Below the pieces are notes generated by a model, which saw only the letters and a program-made list of their open reading frames with translations, was not told where the DNA came from and did not search any database. Shown here in pieces: positions 36,836-46,303 of a stretch of DNA of 64,000 nt. Within the stretch, counting starts at the first letter, position 1. Each line of letters opens with the position of its first letter. The DNA lies in NCBI RefSeq assembly GCF_900112085.1, contig NZ_FOJY01000009.1:1-64000 (forward strand). Reading direction: 5' to 3'. This stretch comes from Acetitomaculum ruminis DSM 5522. GTDB lineage: Bacteria > Bacillota > Clostridia > Lachnospirales > Lachnospiraceae. The position numbers were made by a program, and so were the translations under genes.

Positions 36836-37480
36836 ATGTGTGTCCTCCTTTCTTAAAATTTGTATGTAAACTCCAGTTGGAGTTGATACCAAAAGTTCTT
36901 AAGTGATATCACCTGCGGATATCATGGAAGAAGTGGTAAGTGTGGATGCTGTATCAGGTAAGCATTTATAAGTGATTGCATCCGATTTACTTCTTATCCC
37001 TCTACCTTATATTTGGACCGAGTCAGAACTGATTACTAAAAAACTCGTGTAAATTTTTAAAATAAATTTCAAAAAATATATGGGCTTATGCCCTTTCATA
37101 AAACATATGGGACAGTTCCTGTATGAATCTGCAGAAATATATCCCTCTATATACATTTGGGGGTCTAAATTGCTCATTACTAAACTGAAGCCCCAAATTT
37201 TTTCTTACACCCTATATATGGGTTGATATTTCATTGATTACTAAAAAATAAATCAATGTTTATAGAATATAGAATGGAATATATTCTATATATCTTTTAT
37301 TAACATTATACACAGAAAATACAGGAATGCAACAATAAAATATATTCTATAACGCAATAGAATATATTTTAGAATATAGAGAGGCGCATTTGAACGGAGT
37401 TTCGAGTAGAAATAAAATATATTTTAATGGGACAAAAAATCGATTCCGTAGTATAATAGGGCTTAAATGGAGGATTACGC
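36836..37480. promoter_or_regulatory. Divergent regulatory region with palindromes
   Basis: The spacer between the divergent recombinase operon and XRE gene contains AACTCCAGTTGGAGTT (about 36869-36884), two GATATC motifs at 36905 and 36918, and an AT-rich tract with several copies of TAGAATATATTTT-type sites. The motifs CTCCAGTTGGA and GTGATATCAC recur near the element's right end (48828 and 48894), which suggests that one element-encoded protein binds both regions. Confidence 0.5.
37337..37370. promoter_or_regulatory. Perfect palindromic operator upstream of the XRE gene
   Basis: AAAATATATTCTAT (37337-37350) and ATAGAATATATTTT (37357-37370) are perfect 14-base inverted repeats around AACGCA. 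A second imperfect palindrome lies at 37261-37290 and a half site, AAAATATATTTTA, at about 37418-37430. These flank a promoter with TATAAT near 37455, so autoregulation by the XRE protein is likely. Confidence 0.65.
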
Positions 37481-38218
37481 ATGAAACGAAGTGTAGAACC
37501 AGATTTTAAGTTTGATAAAGATAAATTCGGCGAAGCATTGATGGCTGCAATTGGTACAAGAACTGTCGCGCAGTTTTCAAAGGATGCAGAAATAAGTTAT
37601 GCATACTTAAGTAAGTATAAGAACCTGCGCGAAGATAAAACGCCAACACCGCAGACATTAAAAAAGATAGCCCTTGTATCACAAGGCCCATCTTATAAAG
37701 AGCTTTTAGAAGCTGCCGGATATGATTCAGATAAATATGAAGGTGATGATATCAGTGCGACTATGGTAAATAGTGAGTGGTCACCAATGAACACTCTTCT
37801 ACCAACACTTTGTAGAACTAGCTTCAAGTGGCAGTTTGTAAGTGATGGAACAGCCGGTGCACCACTTTGCGCAAAGATTGAAGGTGCACCATTTGAAAGT
37901 TGGTACTTCATTCCGGTAACAAAGGATAACGTAACAAAGGAAGACATCCTTGGCATTCTCGGAAGCAAGGAAGCTGAGGTAATAAGTTCAGATTCAAAGG
38001 TTACATTCCTTACAGCTAGAGAAGACGTTTTCAACCAGATAAAAGACATCGAATTAAACCTTATATCGCTAAGAATATCTGTAGCACTTGTGAATAAGAT
38101 TGATGGATTGATTGGTGATGAAGCTTACTTGAAAACAAGCGTAGAGATAACGGCTAGGGACGAAGTGTACCGATTAACGGACAAGGGTAATGATACAATT
38201 ACTCCGTTATCTTTATAA
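37481..38218 (+). CDS. XRE-type helix-turn-helix regulator
   Basis: The 245-residue product has an N-terminal HTH_3-like region (FGEALMAAIGTRTVAQFSKD, AEISYAYLSKYKNL; about 14-70) and a longer C-terminal domain (about 90-240) that I do not recognise. TGGAGGATT precedes the ATG. It is the first gene of the rightward half of the element, and palindromic sites overlap its promoter region. It is probably a repressor that sets expression of itself and perhaps of the divergent recombinase operon. Confidence 0.7.
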   Translation: MKRSVEPDFKFDKDKFGEALMAAIGTRTVAQFSKDAEISYAYLSKYKNLREDKTPTPQTLKKIALVSQGPSYKELLEAAGYDSDKYEGDDISATMVNSEWSPMNTLLPTLCRTSFKWQFVSDGTAGAPLCAKIEGAPFESWYFIPVTKDNVTKEDILGILGSKEAEVISSDSKVTFLTAREDVFNQIKDIELNLISLRISVALVNKIDGLIGDEAYLKTSVEITARDEVYRLTDKGNDTITPLSL

Positions 38219-38256
38219 AAACAGAAATTGTAGATTATTGGAGGTTGTTTGGGGAA

Positions 38257-39507
38257 ATGGCAAGATGTTGCTTTAATAAAGAATTAAAAGAAATATATCG
38301 ATGCGAATATGAAATTACTGAGGAATGTATTACTGTTGATATAGAATATGACGTTTATACAGAGAATACGACTGGGATAATTTCTTCAAATGATATTTTT
38401 AAAGAAAGAGATATACTGATAGTTGATTCTGCTAAGAAAAAGTCTTTTTTGCTAAAAAATGCAATATTTGGTGGAAAGAATAGTAGGTTTGGGACAATAG
38501 ATTCGATAGATGCATCGAGGTTTTTTTCATACGAGTATTTTGAAGCTGGTGATGGTAATGCTCTGTGTGACCTGTTTGGTGCTTTAAGCGTAAAATCATT
38601 AAGAATATATAGTGAAGCTATTAATGATTATTATTATCATCCGAGTGTAGTAGTTAAGGATACAGATGATACACATGAAATACTATTGCAAAAGGAAAGA
38701 AAGGAACAGAGTGTCATTTTAAATGACCATAATATTGAAAAAATTTATTTGGGTGATGATTGGCATTCTGTTAGTAATAATAAGTCTATTTCTATAGATA
38801 TAAATGGATATTTTGGAATGTCATTTATAAATACTGTTGATCATACAGAAATCTATAAATATATTCGTGAAGTAATGATATATATGCAGCTATTTTATCC
38901 AGGGAAATTTATTATTAAAAAAATGTCTTTGGAGATAGATGGGAAAAACTATTGGTATGTTTCAAAAAGCACGAGACAAATTAAGCATTCGTCAAGAATT
39001 ATAGATTTTTCTGTTAAGGATGATATGCTGACTTTTTTAAAAAATTGTTATATCAAGATGCCTTATAGAGATACTGAAGGGGCAACAAGAAATATTCCAT
39101 ATGTTGTTATGAGACCATATAGGAATATTGAAGACAATTTCTTGATGTCGTTTAGATTTCTTGAGTATTACTATAAAGCAAAGAATCCTAAATGGAAAAA
39201 TTGGAAGGTAATAAAAGAAGCAATAAAACATCATTATAAGGATAAAGAGTTAGATAAAAAAACAATAGAAAAAGAAGTAAGAGAAATAGTTGCTCTTAGA
39301 AATCATTATGTTCATAGTGGGTATTATATTCATGAAACAAATCTTTTGGTTACTTACAAAGAAGACAATGTAAAGAAGGAATATTACGTTGAGGCTAATG
39401 TCTCGTGGCTTCGTGATAGGGTGGAAATGCTTTATAACCTTGTGATTGATATTATTTTTACAGAAATACTCGGGTATCAAGAGTATAGCTTTAGAAATGT
39501 TTTTTAG
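38257..39507 (+). CDS. HEPN-domain protein (ApeA-like), putative defence effector
   Basis: About 416 residues. The C-terminal helical domain contains ALRNHYVHSGYYI with Arg348-Asn and His353, i.e. the R-N-x3-H motif of HEPN ribonucleases. The beta-rich N-terminal 250 residues resemble the sensing half of ApeA-type abortive-infection proteins. Such proteins degrade RNA when triggered by phage. The ATG 38257 is chosen with GGAGG about 12 bases upstream; the TTG at 38245 directly abuts the ribosome site. It is the first gene of the cargo block, followed 80 bases later by the restriction enzyme gene. Confidence 0.55.
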   Translation: MARCCFNKELKEIYRCEYEITEECITVDIEYDVYTENTTGIISSNDIFKERDILIVDSAKKKSFLLKNAIFGGKNSRFGTIDSIDASRFFSYEYFEAGDGNALCDLFGALSVKSLRIYSEAINDYYYHPSVVVKDTDDTHEILLQKERKEQSVILNDHNIEKIYLGDDWHSVSNNKSISIDINGYFGMSFINTVDHTEIYKYIREVMIYMQLFYPGKFIIKKMSLEIDGKNYWYVSKSTRQIKHSSRIIDFSVKDDMLTFLKNCYIKMPYRDTEGATRNIPYVVMRPYRNIEDNFLMSFRFLEYYYKAKNPKWKNWKVIKEAIKHHYKDKELDKKTIEKEVREIVALRNHYVHSGYYIHETNLLVTYKEDNVKKEYYVEANVSWLRDRVEMLYNLVIDIIFTEILGYQEYSFRNVF

Positions 39508-39587
39508 AGAAATGACTTCGAAGCATTACTTGTGAAATAGTAATTTTTCTATTAGCAAAGAATTGTTAAAACAGTAGGTGATTAGAA

Positions 39588-41063
39588 ATGTTTGATGCAA
39601 AGCTTGGATATGATCCGGCTAATCCGGAAAGTATAGCAGATTACGCGGCTCGGTTAGAGGAAAAGACCTTTTTAGACATAGTACATGAGAAGGGACACGA
39701 AAAAAATATTGAAGGCTATGCCAATAAGTATAGAAAGGGCGGGTTGGGAAATCTCTTAGAAGAAATTTATTTTGGGTATAAGGCAAATTCAAATCAGGAA
39801 GCAGATTTTGCAGAAGCAGGGGTTGAACTTAAAACAACACCTTACGAGGTTACAAAAAAAGGTGAGTTGAGAGCGGGGGAAAGATTGGTCTTAACTATGA
39901 TAAATTATGATGGGCCAATCGAAATCGATTTCTATAAATCGCATGCTTGGGAAAAGATGCGTCTAATCTTGCTGATTTATTATTGGAGAAATAAGCAACT
40001 AGAAAGCAATCTTTTATATAAGATTAAGTATGTAAAACTTTTTACACCACCAGAAACCGATTTAGAGATTATTAAGCGAGATTATGCATATATAGTTCAG
40101 ACAATAAGAGAAGGTAGAGCGCACGAATTGTCTGAAGGAGACACTATGTATTTAGGAGCTTGTACAAAGGGGGCAAACGCGGAAAAGAGTACAGTACCAC
40201 AATATTACGGAGAAAATATTCCGGCTAGGAAAAGAGCGTTTTGTTTTAAAAACTCATACATGACATATGTGCTGAATCATTATATTGCTGGCAGGTCATC
40301 TGATAATTCAATACTTAAGGATTCAGAAACAATTAAACAAAAAAGTTTTGAAGATATTCTAGAGGAATTGGTTTCTAAATATATTGGCATGTCAGATAAG
40401 GAATTGTGTGACAAGTTTGGCAGAGAGTACAACAATAATAAGGCACAATGGAACGATTTGGCATATAGAATTCTTGGCATTCGAGATGAACACGCAGATG
40501 AGTTTGAAAAAGCCAATATTAGAGTGAAGACAATACGAATTGAAGAGAATAATAAAATCAGAGAGAATATGTCGTTCCCCCCTTTCAAGTTCATGGACTT
40601 AGTGAGAGAAGACTTTGACGATTCAACTCTTCATAATTATTTTGATGAAACTCGTTTATTCTTCTTTGTATGGAAAAAGGATGGAGATGTATATCGAGTA
40701 AAGGGTTGCCAGCTTTGGAACATGTCGCATGATGATTTGGATGTCACGGTGCGAAATGAGTGGGAAGAGTACAAACGAATTATTCAGTATGGTGTAAAGT
40801 TTACAAAGGTGCTTGATAAGGCTGGAAAAGTAAGCTTTAAAAACAATTTGCCAAATAAAAGTGAAACTGAAATTATTCATGTTAGACCACATGCAATAAA
40901 GGCTGCATATAGGTTTAATAATGGGGAGGAATACGGAAACGTCGATAGAGATGCGAATATTCTTCCGAGTGGTGAATATATGACTACACAGAGTTTTTGG
41001 ATTAATAATGATTATGTCCTTAAACAATTAAAATGTATAAAAGAGGAAGGTGAGAATATTTAG
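39588..41063 (+). CDS. Sau3AI-like restriction endonuclease (predicted GATC specificity)
   Basis: The 491-residue product is nearly the length of Sau3AI (489) and shares its MutH/Sau3AI fold. The N-terminal catalytic domain has GGLGNLLEE (Glu58/59), then EADFAEAGVELKTTPYE with Asp73, Glu80 and Lys82, the D-(x)n-E-x-K active site. The C-terminal half (about 250-490) would be the allosteric MutH-like domain seen in Sau3AI. It cuts unmodified DNA, by homology at GATC. The next gene starts immediately after its stop, and a cytosine methyltransferase follows. Confidence 0.85.
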   Translation: MFDAKLGYDPANPESIADYAARLEEKTFLDIVHEKGHEKNIEGYANKYRKGGLGNLLEEIYFGYKANSNQEADFAEAGVELKTTPYEVTKKGELRAGERLVLTMINYDGPIEIDFYKSHAWEKMRLILLIYYWRNKQLESNLLYKIKYVKLFTPPETDLEIIKRDYAYIVQTIREGRAHELSEGDTMYLGACTKGANAEKSTVPQYYGENIPARKRAFCFKNSYMTYVLNHYIAGRSSDNSILKDSETIKQKSFEDILEELVSKYIGMSDKELCDKFGREYNNNKAQWNDLAYRILGIRDEHADEFEKANIRVKTIRIEENNKIRENMSFPPFKFMDLVREDFDDSTLHNYFDETRLFFFVWKKDGDVYRVKGCQLWNMSHDDLDVTVRNEWEEYKRIIQYGVKFTKVLDKAGKVSFKNNLPNKSETEIIHVRPHAIKAAYRFNNGEEYGNVDRDANILPSGEYMTTQSFWINNDYVLKQLKCIKEEGENI

Positions 41064-42197
41064 ATGGCTGGATATGTAATGACACTTGGGAAAGATGCTT
41101 CTGAAGCATTAAAGAAATGTTTTGAAACAGGCATCTATAGTACAAATCTAAATGTTCCAGGAAAGGATACTTGGAATACCCCAAATGAGGGAACCTTTGC
41201 AGATTACCTGAGCATGAAACCCGGTGATCATATATATTTCTTTACCGATAGAAGAATATATGGAATTGGTGAATTGATAAATGTAGGGGAAGACTGTAAG
41301 TACTTGAATTATAAAGATGCTGATAAACCGAGAGGAAATCAAGGCGTCGCGTATGCGAAGTTAGATACGTTGTTGGATAAGTCATATTCAGATTGCAACC
41401 GTGTATTTTGCACTTTTAAACCGTCTCCGCTGTTCTTTAAAAAAGGTGTAGAGATGGACGATGCATTAAATAGTAATCCAGATAAATTTAGGATGTTACG
41501 TGCAATGTGGAAGGTTTCTTTTATCAAAATAGATGATGAAGAAGATAAAGCATTGCGAGATATTATTCTTAAACGAAATGAAGAAAACTTGTTAAATAAC
41601 GAAAATATCTTTTTGTTCGATGTTGAAACGCAAAATGATATGAGAGATAGAATAAAGGCATATCATAGATTTAGTGCATATTCTATTTTGAGTAAATGTG
41701 CTTCAGAAAATAAAATAGGACATGAAATGGCTATAGAAGCTGCTTTATGTAAAATTCTTTCGAGTGAGAACCACCCGATTTTCGGAGGCCCATGGGATTA
41801 TATCTCACATCAAGTAGTTGCATCTCCATTTAAACCAGTTGATTACATGGATAAGATGGATGTGTTTGGATATCGATATATTAAAGGATATGACACCATT
41901 TCTAAATATATAATTGTAGAGATAAAAAAAGACGCAGCAACCTCAGAAGTAATTGATCAAATTATGAAGTATGTCGACTGGGTGAATATTGAGTATGCAC
42001 ATGGAGATTACTCAATGATTGAGGCATATGTGGTTGCTAGTGATTTTTCAGATGAAGTATTAGAAGAAAAAAAGAAGGATGCTATTCGTGGATATGTAAA
42101 AGGATATCGTCCAGCAGAATCAAGTTTGTGGAAAAATCTAAAACTTGTTAAGTATTCATATGAAAATGAAGAGTTGAAGTTTGAGGACGTTAACTAA
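41064..42197 (+). CDS. EVE/PUA-like plus NucS-like nuclease domain protein
   Basis: The 377-residue product starts on the base after the endonuclease stop. The N-terminal region (about 1-160: LSMKPGDHIYFFTDRRIYGI, GELINVG) resembles EVE/PUA-fold modules that bind modified bases. The C-terminal domain has a PD-(D/E)xK nuclease core, KMDVFGYRYI (Asp266) and YIIVEIKKD (Glu286, Lys288), followed by DQIMKYVDWV, as in NucS/DUF91 enzymes. It could restrict modified DNA or help the restriction system. The combination is inferred from motifs; no close family is recalled. Confidence 0.5.
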   Translation: MAGYVMTLGKDASEALKKCFETGIYSTNLNVPGKDTWNTPNEGTFADYLSMKPGDHIYFFTDRRIYGIGELINVGEDCKYLNYKDADKPRGNQGVAYAKLDTLLDKSYSDCNRVFCTFKPSPLFFKKGVEMDDALNSNPDKFRMLRAMWKVSFIKIDDEEDKALRDIILKRNEENLLNNENIFLFDVETQNDMRDRIKAYHRFSAYSILSKCASENKIGHEMAIEAALCKILSSENHPIFGGPWDYISHQVVASPFKPVDYMDKMDVFGYRYIKGYDTISKYIIVEIKKDAATSEVIDQIMKYVDWVNIEYAHGDYSMIEAYVVASDFSDEVLEEKKKDAIRGYVKGYRPAESSLWKNLKLVKYSYENEELKFEDVN

Positions 42198-42261
42198 CTG
42201 TTGATCAAATATTACCTACTTGCTATAATTAAAGAAAAATAAAAGAAGGAGTTATTCATTA

Positions 42262-43650
42262 ATGAATAAGACAGTTTGCGAATTATTTGCCGGAGTCGGA
42301 GGTTTTCGATGCGGATTAAATCATATACATTCAAGCGATGAAATTAAAGAAAAAGATAAAAATTGGAAGACGGTATGGTTTTCTCAGTGGGAGCCTGCAG
42401 ACAAGAAGACACAGTGGGCCCACGATTGCTACGTGTATAATTTTGGAACCTGCCTTGATAATGATGGAAATGATACAACCAATATTAATATCGAAGAAGT
42501 GGACAAGACAAAACTTCCGGATTTTAGTTTGTTAGTCGGAGGATTTCCTTGTCAGGATTATTCTGTTGCTTCATCATTAGCCACGTCCAAGGGTTTGGAA
42601 GGAAAGAAGGGAGTTTTGTGGTGGTCAATTAGAGAAACATTGGAAGTCAAAAAACCGCCATTTGTGTTGTTAGAAAATGTAGATCGATTGCTGAAATCGC
42701 CAGCTAGTCAGAGAGGAAGAGATTTTGGTATTATACTGGCTTGCTTTAGAGATGAAGGATATACCGTAGAATGGCGTGTGATTAATGCTGCTGAGTATGG
42801 ATATCAGCAAAGGCGACGTAGAACATTTATATTTGCTTACAAGAATGAGTTAAAGTATGCAAAAGATGTTATCAATAGAATTAATTACATAGAGCAATAT
42901 GGAGATGAAATGCATCGTCAGAGTGCTGCGAAGATGATTTTAAAAGAAGGATTCTTTGCACGTACTTTCCCAGTGAATGATGTTGATAATAAGAAAATCA
43001 AAATTGAAAAGTTGCCAAGTGGAATAGGAGAACTTTCTGAGAGTTTCAGCTTCGGGTTTGAGAATAGCGGAGTGATGATTGATGGTGTTATTTATACAGT
43101 AAAAACTGTTCCGAATTACCATGGAAAACAAATTACGCTCGGAGATGTAATGGATCAAGGTGATGTGGATGAAAAGTATTTTATTCCTGAAGAAAAGCTT
43201 TATTATACATATCCGGATATTACACATAGTGATGAGTCTATGGGAAAATTGCCTAAGGAACAACGTCAGACCTGGCAGTACTTAAAGGGTGCAAAAAAAT
43301 TGCCGAGAAAGGCAAAAAATGGGCATGAGTATGTTTTTTCCGAAGGTGCTATTCCTATGATAGATGCTGAGGATAAGCCGGCAAGAACAATGCTTACTTC
43401 TGAGGGATCTTTTAGTAGAACCACGCATATTGTTAAAGATAAGAAAACAGGAAGAATACGTTTGCTTACTCCAACAGAGGCAGAACGTATTCAAGGGTTT
43501 CCAACAAATCATACAAAATACGCTCTTGTAAGCGGTGAAAAAATAGAAATGCCGGTGAATAAGAGGCGGTTTATGATGGGGAATGCCTTGGTCGTTAATC
43601 TTATTGAACAGATGGAACCACTTCTTGATGAGATAGTATGTAGAGAGTAA
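42262..43650 (+). CDS. DNA (cytosine-5) methyltransferase
   Basis: The 462-residue m5C methyltransferase has motif I CELFAGVGGFRCGL, motif IV GGFPCQDYS with nucleophile Cys97, motif VI LLENVDRLL, motif VIII QRRRRTFIF, motif IX ERIQGFP and motif X GNALVVNLI. The target recognition region lies at about 230-390. It should protect the sequence cut by the Sau3AI-like enzyme (methylating the C of GATC by analogy with M.Sau3AI). A ribosome site AAGGAG precedes the ATG. It is separated from the nuclease gene by 64 bases that may carry a promoter. Confidence 0.92.
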   Translation: MNKTVCELFAGVGGFRCGLNHIHSSDEIKEKDKNWKTVWFSQWEPADKKTQWAHDCYVYNFGTCLDNDGNDTTNINIEEVDKTKLPDFSLLVGGFPCQDYSVASSLATSKGLEGKKGVLWWSIRETLEVKKPPFVLLENVDRLLKSPASQRGRDFGIILACFRDEGYTVEWRVINAAEYGYQQRRRRTFIFAYKNELKYAKDVINRINYIEQYGDEMHRQSAAKMILKEGFFARTFPVNDVDNKKIKIEKLPSGIGELSESFSFGFENSGVMIDGVIYTVKTVPNYHGKQITLGDVMDQGDVDEKYFIPEEKLYYTYPDITHSDESMGKLPKEQRQTWQYLKGAKKLPRKAKNGHEYVFSEGAIPMIDAEDKPARTMLTSEGSFSRTTHIVKDKKTGRIRLLTPTEAERIQGFPTNHTKYALVSGEKIEMPVNKRRFMMGNALVVNLIEQMEPLLDEIVCRE

Positions 43651-43702
43651 AAGTAGTAACTATAATAAGTATAAAAACTAAAGAAAAAGTAAGGGGAAAT
43701 AA

Positions 43703-44764
43703 ATGGACGTTTTATTTAAATCATATCAAGGAATAGATGTACTTGGAAACAGAATTACCGATAGAGATATAAACGAGGAATTTGATCAAGTTATTTCTGA
43801 GATGTTAGAAAAAATCCTTGGGAATAAATCTGAAAAAAGATATGAAATAGAGCATGCTGGAGCAGAGGTTGCTGGTCATGTTGAAAATATCGCTAAAATT
43901 GTGAATGCTGATGAGAATGCAGAAGAACAGTATAAAGAATATGCTGTATTAATTGCGAATAGACTTTTGCGTGAAGAACGAAGAGTTCAGGAACGTATGG
44001 AGCATTTGAACGGAGTTCAGAAAGGAAGTTTAATACAAGCCTTATTAAGGAGTGATGGTGGGAAGACTAGATATCTTATTGCAAAAGTCGAACATCTGAA
44101 ATATGTTGATGAAAACGATTTAGTTTTAAAAGCAGGTTTTAATCCAGAGGAAAACAAGATTTGGAAGACTGCCATTTTTGATGTAGACATATTTGATGAT
44201 GAAATAGAAGTTACAAGGGCGAAAATCTATTTAGATCATAAAGCGGTGTATTGGACGGATCAGTTTCTTGAATTGACTCAGATTTTAAATGATGAAGTAA
44301 ATACAAGAAGAGCATGGAAAGCAATAGAAGGAGCATTAAAATCTAACTTGCAAAAAACGAAGCCGAGCGATTATTTCGCTTTACGTAATGCTGTAATTAC
44401 GTACTTCAGAAGACCTAGAGTTATAGATTATAATAATATGTTGGATGATATATTCAATCATTATGAGCCGATAGATGCATCAGAAGACGATATAAAATCT
44501 ATTACAGAATTATTATTAGAGTTGCCAGAGAAGAAAAATTTTGATACTAATTTTACAAGTAAACCAGCAGAAATTAAGGCAAAGATAAAAAGTGTATTTA
44601 AGGTTAATAGTGATGTTGAATTGGTTATCAAGGCAGGGGTGAATGTTGAAGATAATAATATTAGTTCAATGATTAGTACGAATGTTACCCCAGAGGGAAA
44701 GCGACAAATTGTGATAACTACAACAGATGATGATACGTTTAATACGTTCAGACGTCTTCATTAG
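43703..44764 (+). CDS. NA37/YejK-like nucleoid-associated protein (tentative)
   Basis: The 353-residue product is mainly soluble and charged. A segment GSLIQALLRSDGGKTRYLIA followed by KVEHLKYVDENDL and the C-terminal TPEGKRQIVITT resemble the 37-kDa nucleoid-associated family (YejK/NdpA), members of which occur in defence islands. The match is by eye and modest. AGGGG precedes the ATG. The following gene starts 11 bases after its stop, so the two form a pair, probably acting together. Confidence 0.45.
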   Translation: MDVLFKSYQGIDVLGNRITDRDINEEFDQVISEMLEKILGNKSEKRYEIEHAGAEVAGHVENIAKIVNADENAEEQYKEYAVLIANRLLREERRVQERMEHLNGVQKGSLIQALLRSDGGKTRYLIAKVEHLKYVDENDLVLKAGFNPEENKIWKTAIFDVDIFDDEIEVTRAKIYLDHKAVYWTDQFLELTQILNDEVNTRRAWKAIEGALKSNLQKTKPSDYFALRNAVITYFRRPRVIDYNNMLDDIFNHYEPIDASEDDIKSITELLLELPEKKNFDTNFTSKPAEIKAKIKSVFKVNSDVELVIKAGVNVEDNNISSMISTNVTPEGKRQIVITTTDDDTFNTFRRLH

Positions 44765-44775
44765 GAGGGGAAAGT

Positions 44776-46299
44776 ATGAGTGATATATTAGGAAATCTTT
44801 TGTTATCACTTGGGTTTGGCAATGATGCTGAGAAAATAAATGAAATCAATAAAACAGTTAATGTCTCTTTTAGTGTATTAAAAAAAGATATTCAGTTTGA
44901 TAACATAGATGATTTAATTAAAGCATTTCCATCACGAGATTTGTTGAAGATTGAGATAAGAGATGAAATTGACAATGTTATTTGCCTAGATAATAAAGAA
45001 AGAAATTCTGTCCAACAGTGGAAAGAGCAATGGGATGATTTTGATTCAGATGATAAACTGAATGTTCAGGTGCTAATTGAAAAGACGATAATAGACAATA
45101 AATTATCTGTCTATAAATTAGAGGCTTTCAATAAACACTTTCTTGGTCTGGATATTATTAATATGATTAAGTTCATAGAAGATGATATTAATAATGGTAA
45201 TCAGTTAGTGTTTGAATTATATGACTCGGATATGCTGCTTGCAACTAAAACATTGGCATTTAAGCCAGTTAGTAATACTTCTGAGTTTCAAAAGATAGAT
45301 AGAAAAGAGAAAATTAAAGAGGTACAAAAAAACAGTTTTGCGTTTTGGAAGGGGGAATATCTTCCGTTGCCGGATGATTTTCACTTTATTATAGATAATC
45401 AAAACAATCCATATAAAGAAAAATTTGGGATAATTGAAACTCTGTTAGCAATTGTGTGTATTGCTGATAATGTACATTTTTTTGACGATAAAATAACTTG
45501 TCAGATTTATGGAAAAAGGATGAGTGTCATAGATGTAAGATTCAGTGAACTAAAGTATAATGAAACTTTATTTGATATATATACTTGGATATTTACAGAG
45601 GGCAATATTGTAGATAAAATTTCGTTGGCAAGAAACCTTTTAAGCTTGCATTGTAGATTGATATTGCTACAAAATATTGATGAACAAACTTTTTTGTCAA
45701 TCAAAGCAAATTTTGCTATATACCAAAAAGAGAATGTTGATAAGTATATAGAAATAAAGAATAAATTAACGGAGTTTTTGGCTAAATTAGTTGATGATTC
45801 TAAAGAGGTGATACTTGGAATAGTTAGCGATATCGGAAAAAACATGGTTGCTTTTTTTTCATTTGTTTTGACGGTGTTTGTAACTAGTATTATGTCGGAG
45901 AAAGGATTGGAGAATATTTTTACAAAAGAGGTTACGGCTTTTAGTGATTTCTTTATTGTTTGTTCATTTGTTTATATTGGGGTAACATGGTGGATTACAA
46001 ATTTTAAAATTCAAAAATTAAGAGATTCATATGAAACGATGAAGGAAAACAATTCTTTCTTTAAAGGAACAAAAGAGTTTGATGAGATTTTTGATGATAG
46101 CAAAGTGGATAATACTATACTGGAAATTAGAAGATACAGACGAGTGTTATTCTTAATATGGTTTCTCGTTGTTATATCCGTTTTGGTAATTGTAGAAATA
46201 TTGAGCGAATATGGGGTTTGTAAGTTTATAGGTTCTAGTATAATTGAATTGATAAGGACTATATTATCAATAATTGGGAAAATAAATATATGTAAATAA
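44776..46299 (+). CDS. Large protein with C-terminal membrane helices (putative effector)
   Basis: The 507-residue product has a soluble N-terminal domain of about 350 residues, then helices at about 358-376 (NMVAFFSFVLTVFVTSIMS), 392-412 (FFIVCSFVYIGVTWWITNF), 455-475 (VLFLIWFLVVISVLVIVEIL) and a short hydrophobic end. I do not recognise the family. Soluble-sensor-plus-membrane-helix proteins at the end of defence cassettes often act as membrane-damaging effectors; that is inference. GGAGGGG precedes the ATG. A bidirectional terminator follows. Confidence 0.45.
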   Translation: MSDILGNLLLSLGFGNDAEKINEINKTVNVSFSVLKKDIQFDNIDDLIKAFPSRDLLKIEIRDEIDNVICLDNKERNSVQQWKEQWDDFDSDDKLNVQVLIEKTIIDNKLSVYKLEAFNKHFLGLDIINMIKFIEDDINNGNQLVFELYDSDMLLATKTLAFKPVSNTSEFQKIDRKEKIKEVQKNSFAFWKGEYLPLPDDFHFIIDNQNNPYKEKFGIIETLLAIVCIADNVHFFDDKITCQIYGKRMSVIDVRFSELKYNETLFDIYTWIFTEGNIVDKISLARNLLSLHCRLILLQNIDEQTFLSIKANFAIYQKENVDKYIEIKNKLTEFLAKLVDDSKEVILGIVSDIGKNMVAFFSFVLTVFVTSIMSEKGLENIFTKEVTAFSDFFIVCSFVYIGVTWWITNFKIQKLRDSYETMKENNSFFKGTKEFDEIFDDSKVDNTILEIRRYRRVLFLIWFLVVISVLVIVEILSEYGVCKFIGSSIIELIRTILSIIGKINICK

Positions 46300-46303
46300 A
46301 AAA

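Noticed and set aside
37261-37430. CRISPR or iteron replication origin reading of the AT-rich repeats
   Set aside because: Sites are palindromic, few and at a promoter; no replication initiator gene is present.
41064-42197. Calling this gene the second subunit of the Sau3AI enzyme
   Set aside because: The Sau3AI-like protein is full length by itself, and the downstream protein has its own different nuclease core.
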